A stretch of 19,064 nt of DNA from an uncultured Caulobacteraceae bacterium (lineage in GTDB: Bacteria > Pseudomonadota > Alphaproteobacteria > Caulobacterales > Caulobacteraceae), in contig CALEOQ010000464.1 of NCBI GenBank assembly GCA_937910255.1, positions 1-19,064 on the forward strand, read 5' to 3'. Shown here piece after piece: positions 13,449 to 19,064 of the stretch. Every line of letters begins with the position of its first letter. The stretch's first letter is position 1. The notes under the pieces were generated by a model. That model searched no databases. It had not been told where the DNA came from and worked only from the letters and a program-made list of their open reading frames with translations. Both the position numbers and the translations under genes were made by a program.

Positions 13449-15101
13449 ATGGCGCGGAAGATCTGGATCGGCCTGGCAGTCGCCCTCGCGGTGGCGATCG
13501 GCCTGGCGGCGGTCAACTACAAGTCCATCCTCCTTTTCCTGGTGGGCAATCTGGGCAAGCAGGAGATCGCCGCGAACCAGGAGATTATCTGGGATCGCGG
13601 GCCGGCGGAGGCGGTCGGCGGCGATCGCCCGCCCAATGTCATCGTCATCCTCGCGGACGATCTGGGGATCAACGACATCAGCACCTTCGGCGGTGGGATC
13701 GCCGGCGGCCTGGTGCAGACCCCAAATATCGACGCCCTGGCCGCCCGCGGCGCCAACCTGACCCAGGCCTATGCCGGGCAGGCGACCTGCGCGCCGTCGC
13801 GGGCCATGATCATGACCGGGCGCTACGCCACCCGGCACGGGTTCGAGTTTACCCCGACCCCCGACGGCATGAGCCGCATACTGGAAATCTTCTACAACGA
13901 CGGCTCGCGACCCCACCCGATGCTGCGCGACGCCGAGGCGGCCAAGAACACCCCGCCCATGGTCGAGCAGGGCCTGCCAGGCAGCGAGATCACCCTGGCC
14001 GAGGTGCTCAAGGCCCGCGGCTATCACACCGTCCACATCGGCAAGTGGCACCTGGGCGACACCGCAGAGTTCAACGCCAACGCCCAGGGCTTCGACGAGA
14101 GCCTGCTGATGGCCAGCGGCCTCTATCTGCCCGAGGACGACCCCAATGTGGTCAACGCCAAGGTGGACTTCGACCCGATCGACAAGTTCCTGTGGGCGCG
14201 GATGCAGGCGGCGGCCAGGTTCAACGGCGGGCCGATGTTCGCACCGCGGGGCTATCTCACCGACTATTACACCGAGGAGTCGGTGAAGGTGATCGAGGCC
14301 AATCGCAACCGCCCCTTCCTGCTCTATCTGGCGCACTGGGGGGTCCACACCCCGTTGCAGGCCACCCGCGCCGACTATGACGCCCTGCCCCAGATCAAGG
14401 ACCACCGCCTGCGGGTCTATGGCGCCATGATGCTGGCGCTGGACCGCAGCGTCGGCAAGATCATGGCCGCCCTCAAGACCCAGGGCCTGGCGGACAACAC
14501 CATCGTGGTCTTCACCAGCGACAATGGCGGGGCCGGCTATATCGGCCTGCCCGAGGTCAACCAGCCCTACCGGGGATGGAAGATGACCTTCTTCGAGGGC
14601 GGCCTGCGCACGCCGATGTTCATCTCCTGGCCGGGCCAGATTCCGGCGGGGTCGCAGCTGAGCGATCCGGTGGCCCATATCGACCTGATGCCGACCCTGG
14701 CCGCGGCGGCCGGCGCGCAGACGCCCAGCGACCGAGTGATCGATGGGGTGGACCTGACCCCCTGGCTCACCGGCCAGGGCCCCGGCCGGGCGCCGCACGA
14801 CACCCTGTTCTGGCAGAGCGGCTACTACCGCGCCGTCCTGCACAAGGGCTGGAAGCTGCAGACCTCCGACCGGCCCCAGAAGGACTGGCTCTACAACCTG
14901 ACCGCCGACCCCACCGAACAGACCAATCTGGCGCAGGCCAATCCCCAGAAGGTGGCCGAGCTGAAGGCTCTGCTGGCGGCCCACCAGGCGGCCGGGCGTG
15001 GCTCCCTGTTCCCCAATGTCGGCTCTGTGCCGGTGATGGTCGACAAGACCTTGGGCGATCCCGCCACCGAGGCCGACGAATTCGTCTATTGGCCCGGATG
15101 A
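13449..15101 (+). CDS. Type I sulfatase, membrane-anchored
   Basis: This is a formylglycine-dependent sulfatase acting outside the cytoplasm. The 550 residues start with a hydrophobic segment (about 4-33) that lacks a clear cleavage site and probably anchors it. The catalytic domain follows: ILADDLG (Asp70/71), TCAPSRAMIMTG with Cys114 as the formylglycine precursor, IGKWHLGD (Lys198, His200), HWGVHTPLQ and TSDNGGAG metal-site loops. Length is normal for the family. The ATG at 13449 has an ideal GGGGAGG five bases upstream; an ATG at 13431 would precede that site. The stop TGA overlaps the start of the dehalogenase-like gene (ATGA). No gene for the formylglycine-generating enzyme is in the window, so maturation must depend on one elsewhere. 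The natural sulfate ester is unknown. Confidence 0.93.
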   Translation: MARKIWIGLAVALAVAIGLAAVNYKSILLFLVGNLGKQEIAANQEIIWDRGPAEAVGGDRPPNVIVILADDLGINDISTFGGGIAGGLVQTPNIDALAARGANLTQAYAGQATCAPSRAMIMTGRYATRHGFEFTPTPDGMSRILEIFYNDGSRPHPMLRDAEAAKNTPPMVEQGLPGSEITLAEVLKARGYHTVHIGKWHLGDTAEFNANAQGFDESLLMASGLYLPEDDPNVVNAKVDFDPIDKFLWARMQAAARFNGGPMFAPRGYLTDYYTEESVKVIEANRNRPFLLYLAHWGVHTPLQATRADYDALPQIKDHRLRVYGAMMLALDRSVGKIMAALKTQGLADNTIVVFTSDNGGAGYIGLPEVNQPYRGWKMTFFEGGLRTPMFISWPGQIPAGSQLSDPVAHIDLMPTLAAAAGAQTPSDRVIDGVDLTPWLTGQGPGRAPHDTLFWQSGYYRAVLHKGWKLQTSDRPQKDWLYNLTADPTEQTNLAQANPQKVAELKALLAAHQAAGRGSLFPNVGSVPVMVDKTLGDPATEADEFVYWPG

Positions 15102-16114
15102 TGGATCAGCCCCACGAGCCCCAGATCACCGCCGACGGCGTCGCCTATCTGCGCACGCCCGAGGCGGCCTTCGCCGGCCTGACCGACTTCCCCTATGGGC
15201 CCAAATACGCCAGCTTCCAGGGCCTGCGGATGCACTATGTGGACGAAGGTCCGCGGGACGGCCCCGTGGCGCTGCTGATGCACGGCATGCCCACCTGGTC
15301 CTATCTGAACCGGCATCTCATCCGACGCCTGACCGCGGCGGGATACCGCTGCGTCGCGGCCGACCACATCGGCTTTGGCCGGTCCGACAAGGTCGTCGAT
15401 GACGGTTGGTATTCCATCGATCGCCACGTCCAGGCGCACCGCGCCCTGATCGAGGGGCTGGACCTGCGGAACATCACCCTGTTCTGCCAGGACTGGGGCG
15501 GCCCGATCAGCCTGGCGCAGGTGGCCGAGCAGCCCGAGCGGTTCGACCGGCTGGTGATCATGAACACCTGGCTGCATCACCTGGCCTACGAGTACACACC
15601 GCGCCTGGTGCAGTGGAACGCCCAGTGGAAGGCCGACGGCCTGTTCGGGGCCAACGTGCCCGAACGCCTCTCGTTGGGCTGGTTCATGGCGCTCGCCCTG
15701 GGGCACATGGAGCCCGCCGACCTCTTCGCTCTGATCCAGACCGGCGACAAGCCCGCGCTCAGCGAGGCCGGCCAAATGGCCCGGCGGGGCTATGACGCGC
15801 CCTTCCTTGGCCTGGGCCGGGAGGGCCATGCCGGCCCACGGCGCTTTCCCTTGAGCCTGCCCTTTGACAATCCCGAAGGCGGCGCAGCGCAGGCGCAGAT
15901 CGGCTGGCACGCCGCGCTTTCGACCTGGACCGGACCGATCCATTTCATCTGGGGCGGCGCTGATGAGGTCTTCACCGAGGCCTGGGGCCGGACCTGGGCC
16001 GGGGGCTTCCCGCAGGCGAGCTTCGACCTGATCCCTGAGGCCGGCCACTTCCTGCAGGACACTCACGGCGACCAGATCGCCGATCTCTTCCTGCAACGGC
16101 GGGGCGCGGCCTAG
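15098..16114 (+). CDS. Haloalkane dehalogenase-like alpha/beta hydrolase
   Basis: This is an alpha/beta hydrolase of haloalkane dehalogenase subfamily I type, which turns alkyl halides into alcohols plus halide. In the 338 residues, HGMPTWSYLNR (62-72) forms the oxyanion loop; CQDWGG has nucleophile Asp132 and halide-binding Trp133. Asp289 in GGADEVF is the likely acid and His317 in AGHFLQD the base. The cap region (about 160-260) is longer and less typical than in the second dehalogenase here, and a second halide-binding Trp cannot be placed, so activity on other esters or epoxides is possible. The ATG at 15098 overlaps the sulfatase TGA, so translation is probably coupled. The ATG at 15101 is the alternative start. 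No signal peptide: cytoplasmic, unlike its sulfatase partner. Confidence 0.88.
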   Translation: MMDQPHEPQITADGVAYLRTPEAAFAGLTDFPYGPKYASFQGLRMHYVDEGPRDGPVALLMHGMPTWSYLNRHLIRRLTAAGYRCVAADHIGFGRSDKVVDDGWYSIDRHVQAHRALIEGLDLRNITLFCQDWGGPISLAQVAEQPERFDRLVIMNTWLHHLAYEYTPRLVQWNAQWKADGLFGANVPERLSLGWFMALALGHMEPADLFALIQTGDKPALSEAGQMARRGYDAPFLGLGREGHAGPRRFPLSLPFDNPEGGAAQAQIGWHAALSTWTGPIHFIWGGADEVFTEAWGRTWAGGFPQASFDLIPEAGHFLQDTHGDQIADLFLQRRGAA

Positions 16115-16130
16115 CCGCTCGAGGCTTTTT
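16113..16130 (+). terminator. Short terminator-like stem after the dehalogenase gene
   Basis: AGCC (16113-16116) pairs with GGCT (16123-16126) around a six-base loop, followed by five T (16126-16130). The stem is only 4 bp and it touches the convergent DUF2855 stop, so it is a weak call. Confidence 0.3.
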
Positions 16131-17212
16131 CAGCCCAGGCTGGCGATCAGGCCGACGGTGGGCGGCGTGCGGCCGGCGACGAGGTCGCTCATCGCGGCGC
16201 GCACGGCCTCGGGACCTGAGACATGGCGCAGAGCCAGACGGCCCTTGAGCTCCTCCACCATCCGCAGGGTCTCGGTCTGGGTGCGGCGCTGGATGACGCC
16301 GGCCCCCAGATCACCGTCGCGCTTGGCGATATGGGCGGGGATGAAGATGAAGTCGTGAGAGGGCGCACCCTCCACCTTGCCGGTGGAACGGGGCTGGTCC
16401 CAATGGGTGGCGCCCACCGCGCAGCTGAGCTTCAGCTGGGCGCCGAACCGGCGGTGGACGGCGCCGATGACCGCCCCGTCCCCGGCCATGTCAATAAAGG
16501 CCGAGGCGACTGCGCCGTCGAGGCTGTCAATGTCCCCATAGGCGACCACCTGGTCGCAGAGGCCGAGCCCCTCGACGAAGGCCATATTGCCTGGCGAGGT
16601 CAGGCCGATCACCCGGGGGCGCGGGGCCGGATGGCGGGCCAGCATGTTGAGCAGGCCGATGGCCGTCTTGGACGAGGCGCTGCCCACCAGCACCAGCTCG
16701 GCGCCGAAAAAGCCGTTATCGACCAGATAGTCATAGAGCAGATAGCCGGTGCCCAGCAGCGGCAGGAGCAGGCACCGCTCGTCCTCCAGGGCCTTCATGG
16801 CCTCAGGCTCACCGGTGGTCCGCTGATAGTGATTGTAGAAGACCGGCAGCGCCGCGCGGTGGGGCGCTGAATCCACAAAGCCCCGGGGCCCGACCGCGTC
16901 CGGCGCCAGGACCACATGGGAGGCGGTGGGAAAGAAGCCGTAGATTCGCTCGCCCACGTCCAAGTCGGGATGGCGCGATGCGACCACATCGGCGAACCCC
17001 CACACCGGAACCAGGCCCCAGGGCTCCGGCGCCGGGAAATAGCCCCAATAGCCGATGGTGGCGCCTGAAAGGGCGTAGCTGACATTGTTGGCGGTCAGGG
17101 CGAACCGGTCGATGGCCAGCAACACCTCGCCCTTCGCCAGCTCAGGCTCGGGCAGCTCCACAAGGCGGCTCTCGGTCAGCGCGTCACGGCGCAGCTGGAG
17201 TTGGGTGATCAC
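16130..17212 (-). CDS. DUF2855 family protein (MDR-like oxidoreductase fold)
   Basis: This 360-residue protein matches the DUF2855 family, whose biochemical role is not established. The N-terminal part (about 1-130) resembles the catalytic domain of medium-chain dehydrogenases/quinone reductases (LAKGEVLLAIDRFALTANNVSYAL, GLVPVWGFADVV, GERIYGFFP) but without zinc ligands. The middle (about 170-195, AELVLVGSASSKTAIGLLNML) is a Rossmann-type dinucleotide loop. The family-typical end AHIAKRDGDLGAGVIQRRT leads to VSGPEAVRAAMSDLVAGRTPP. It starts at a GTG (17212) that overlaps the stop of the preceding membrane protein gene (GTGA), so it depends on upstream translation. It is the last gene of the dehalogenase operon and may reduce or oxidise a product of that enzyme; that is inference. 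Confidence 0.88.
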   Translation of the reverse strand: MITQLQLRRDALTESRLVELPEPELAKGEVLLAIDRFALTANNVSYALSGATIGYWGYFPAPEPWGLVPVWGFADVVASRHPDLDVGERIYGFFPTASHVVLAPDAVGPRGFVDSAPHRAALPVFYNHYQRTTGEPEAMKALEDERCLLLPLLGTGYLLYDYLVDNGFFGAELVLVGSASSKTAIGLLNMLARHPAPRPRVIGLTSPGNMAFVEGLGLCDQVVAYGDIDSLDGAVASAFIDMAGDGAVIGAVHRRFGAQLKLSCAVGATHWDQPRSTGKVEGAPSHDFIFIPAHIAKRDGDLGAGVIQRRTQTETLRMVEELKGRLALRHVSGPEAVRAAMSDLVAGRTPPTVGLIASLG

Positions 17213-17661
17213 GGCGTCACAACCTTTCGCGGGCGCAGGGAGAGCAGCAGGAAGACCACGGCGAAGGCGGCCTGGGCAACCGTGGTGTAGTGCTCGGGTG
17301 GATGATGATGATCGCCCGCCCCACGGCCGAACCAGCCGTCCAGGGCGACCAGCCCACGCTCCAGGATGACCAGCACCAGGAAGAGCGGGACCAGGCTGCG
17401 ATAGCGCAGGGCCACGGCCAGTTGGGCCAGCCCATGGGGGATCTGCAGGGCGCCGTACCAGGCGAAGACCGCCACGATGGTCTCGCGGCGGGTGGACAGG
17501 TCGATGCCGGCGATGGTCCCGGCCCCGCCATCGGGCAGGCCGTAATGGATGAGGCCCGGAACCAGGGAGCCCAGGGCCGAGAGCCCCAGAAACCAGGCCG
17601 ACACCATCGCCCCGCCATAGGCCGCGTTGGTGGACGGCGCCAGCAGGCCGGCCAGGCGCAT
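17209..17661 (-). CDS. Small four-helix membrane protein with His-rich loop
   Basis: I do not recognise a family with confidence. The 150 residues have about four membrane helices (approximately 18-41, 62-84, 88-110, 125-143). Between helices 3 and 4 is a GDHHHPPEHY loop (about residues 116-125) carrying four histidines, able to bind metal or respond to it. The QIPHGLAQLAVALRYR segment has a loose resemblance to DUF4345/DoxX-like small membrane proteins. It starts two bases after the dehalogenase stop (TAG TC ATG) and ends overlapping the DUF2855 start, so all three are co-translated. It might hold a partner protein at the inner membrane or handle a substrate; neither is shown. Confidence 0.82.
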   Translation of the reverse strand: MRLAGLLAPSTNAAYGGAMVSAWFLGLSALGSLVPGLIHYGLPDGGAGTIAGIDLSTRRETIVAVFAWYGALQIPHGLAQLAVALRYRSLVPLFLVLVILERGLVALDGWFGRGAGDHHHPPEHYTTVAQAAFAVVFLLLSLRPRKVVTP

Positions 17662-17663
17662 GA

Positions 17664-18563
17664 CTAGCTCACCGCCAGGAAGGCGGTGATGGCGGCCACC
17701 AGTTCGTCAGCGGCGTCCTCCTGGATGAAATGGCCGGCGCCGGCGATGATCTGGTGCTTCTGGCCTTGGGCGCCGGGGATGCTCGCCTGGGCGCGGACCT
17801 CCCAGCCCTTGGCTACCGGGTCCAGCTCGCCGAACAGGGTCAGGAAGGGTTTCTCGAAGCGCTGGAGCTTCTCCCAGGCCGCCGTGTTCAGGGGCACGCC
17901 GGGATTGTCCGGCTGGACGGCGATCAGCAGGGGGAAGGAGATCAGGCCCCACTCATAGTCAGGCGAGGGAAAGGGGGCGAGATAGGCCGCCCGCTCGGCC
18001 TCGCTGAGCTTGTTCTCCATGCCCTGGTCGAGCATGGGCCAGGGGAAGGCGGTGGCGGCGTTCATCATGCCGACCCACATCTTCATGAAGTCGCTCTCGC
18101 CCTCGCCGATGGGCAGGCCGGTATTGGCCGCGACCACCCGGTCGAACCGGTCGGGATGCTCGGCGACCAGATAGAGGCCGATGGTGCCGCCCCAGTCCTG
18201 GCAGAAGAGGGTGATGTGGCGCAGGTCCATGGCGGTGAGCCACTTGCCCATCCAGTCGTAGTGACGGGCGAGGGTATAGTCTTCCTTGGCGGCCGGCTTG
18301 TCCGAGCGGCCGCAGCCCACCAGGTCCACGGCGATCACCCGACGCCCCGTGGCCAGCAGGCCGGGGATCATCTTGCGATAGAGATAGGCCCAGGTGGGGT
18401 TGCCGTGCATCAGCAGGATCGGCTCGGCGTCCGGCGGTCCCTCGTCCACATAGTGGATGCGGATGTCGGTCCCATCGGCGTCCTGGATGGTGAGATAATG
18501 CGACGCCCAGGGAAAGTTGGGCAGGTTCGTGAAGCGCTCGTCGGGGGTGCGCAGGACGTTCAT
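17664..18563 (-). CDS. dhmA: Haloalkane dehalogenase (subfamily I type)
   Basis: This cytoplasmic alpha/beta hydrolase removes halide from alkyl halides through an Asp ester intermediate. The 299 residues match the family length. HGNPTWAYLYR (53-63) is the oxyanion loop with the classical NPTW; CQDWGG holds nucleophile Asp123 and Trp124; Trp175 in the cap (AFPWPML) is a likely second halide-binding residue. Asp248 in GELDPV is the acid and His278 in AGHFIQED the base, so the full catalytic set can be placed. The symbol follows DhmA-like naming and is tentative. CTGGAG lies six bases before the ATG at 18563. It is 25 bp after the DUF1330-like gene and 2 bp before the small membrane protein gene, in one operon. 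The actual substrate is not predictable. Confidence 0.9.
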   Translation of the reverse strand: MNVLRTPDERFTNLPNFPWASHYLTIQDADGTDIRIHYVDEGPPDAEPILLMHGNPTWAYLYRKMIPGLLATGRRVIAVDLVGCGRSDKPAAKEDYTLARHYDWMGKWLTAMDLRHITLFCQDWGGTIGLYLVAEHPDRFDRVVAANTGLPIGEGESDFMKMWVGMMNAATAFPWPMLDQGMENKLSEAERAAYLAPFPSPDYEWGLISFPLLIAVQPDNPGVPLNTAAWEKLQRFEKPFLTLFGELDPVAKGWEVRAQASIPGAQGQKHQIIAGAGHFIQEDAADELVAAITAFLAVS

Positions 18564-18588
18564 GGCGGTCTCCAGGAGCCGGCCGGTC

Positions 18589-19064
18589 TCAGCCGGCCAG
18601 GATCGGGGTCGAGTTCAGGTGCGCGTGAAGGAGGGCGATGTGCCCGAGCGCCGCGGCCAGGGCGAGCGCCAGGGCGACCCAGACCTTGGGGCCGGCCAGG
18701 GTCATGATCTGCGGCTGGGTGGGGAAGGAATAGGTCTGCGGCATGGCCGCGAACTTGAACTCATGCGCCCCGGCGAAGCGGGGATCGACCACCAGGGCGG
18801 CCAGGTCGCGGCGGCTGCGGTAGCGCATATAGCCGATGATCGACCAGCAGGGATCGGCCTCCACCCCCCAGGCGTCGAAATAGCCGCCGATCTTGCGCGC
18901 CGCGATGGCCGGGTGACCGCCCCGGGCGAACAGGGCCGGCAGGAACATGCGGGTATAGCCCTCCATGACCTGCCGCGCCGGCCTGGGCGCTCCGCTCTCG
19001 GGGTCTGGAATGTCGCCAGGGGCGAACCGCACCAGGTTGAGCATGAAGAATTCGCGGCCGTCGT
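18589..19064 (-). CDS. DUF1330/EthD-like protein with C-terminal membrane helix (5' partial)
   Basis: The gene runs out of the window: the frame is open through the last base, and the codons before the first internal ATG (19044) read DGREFF, continuing into MLNLVRFAPG. GREFFMLNLVRF is typical of the N-terminal strand of DUF1330/dimeric alpha-beta barrel proteins, so the real start lies a little beyond the edge. About 158 residues are visible. A ferredoxin-like domain (through about residue 110) contains MEGYTRMFLPALFARGG and MRYRSRRDLAALVVDPRF. A hydrophobic helix near the C-terminus (VWVALALALAAALGHIALL) then suggests membrane attachment. It is the first visible gene of the dehalogenase operon. 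Function is unknown; barrel proteins of this type are often small enzymes or sensors of aromatic and aldehyde compounds. Confidence 0.8.
   Translation of the reverse strand, partial: DGREFFMLNLVRFAPGDIPDPESGAPRPARQVMEGYTRMFLPALFARGGHPAIAARKIGGYFDAWGVEADPCWSIIGYMRYRSRRDLAALVVDPRFAGAHEFKFAAMPQTYSFPTQPQIMTLAGPKVWVALALALAAALGHIALLHAHLNSTPILAG

Noticed and set aside
12556..13761. 401-residue plus-strand ORF running into the rightward sulfatase
   Set aside because: Covers the sulfatase 5' region in another frame and the regulatory gap; composition is shadow-like.
13362..14984. 540-residue minus-strand ORF opposite the rightward sulfatase
   Set aside because: Low-complexity Gly/Arg/His/Gln-rich translation typical of the antisense of a GC-rich gene; the plus strand has full sulfatase motifs.
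14576..15097. N-terminal extension of the first dehalogenase into the sulfatase gene
   Set aside because: The extension is an out-of-frame reading of the sulfatase; protein similarity begins after the ATG at 15098.
1..19064. CRISPR arrays, tRNA/rRNA genes, insertion sequences
   Set aside because: No regularly spaced repeats, tRNA-like folds, transposase motifs or terminal inverted repeats were seen on reading.

Overview
The window is visibly GC-rich. It looks like the chromosome of an alphaproteobacterium, most likely Caulobacterales (Caulobacter/Phenylobacterium type). This rests on the translational block rpmI-rplT-pheS-pheT, a DUF1134/EipA envelope protein with a full CtrA-type box (TTAA-N7-TTAAC) in its promoter, an FNR/FixK-like box before a universal stress protein gene, and the overall protein style. 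The genus call is inference; no rRNA, tRNA, CRISPR array or insertion sequence was seen.

Layout. 1-997: C-terminal two thirds of an MFS transporter whose 5' end is broken or mis-sequenced. 998-5497 (+): ribosomal proteins L35 and L20, a perfect intrinsic terminator, then both phenylalanyl-tRNA synthetase subunits. A structured leader precedes rpmI. 5535-7792 (-): eipA and an exported PHP-domain (CehA/McbA-type) metallohydrolase. 7878-10067 (+): an unassigned protein with a faint EAL-like feel, then a tandem universal stress protein. 10086-11018 (-): a phytanoyl-CoA-dioxygenase-type Fe(II)/2-oxoglutarate oxygenase.

11086-19064 is an accessory catabolic region. Two type I sulfatase genes diverge from a short regulatory region of about 150 bp; one of them is fused to a five-helix membrane domain. 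The rightward sulfatase overlaps by ATGA a haloalkane-dehalogenase-like gene. Converging on it from the right is a tight four-gene operon: a DUF1330-like protein with a C-terminal membrane helix (cut by the window end), a second haloalkane dehalogenase, a small histidine-rich membrane protein, and a DUF2855 protein that starts on an overlapping GTG.

The most interesting part is this sulfatase/dehalogenase region: hydrolases for sulfate esters and for carbon-halogen bonds are translationally coupled, with an inverted-repeat operator candidate over one promoter. A pathway for molecules carrying sulfate ester and halogen (or two parallel scavenging routes) is a hypothesis only. No stretch longer than about 300 bases lacks a gene; the longest non-coding gaps (about 90-190 bp) are described as leaders, promoters or hairpins.
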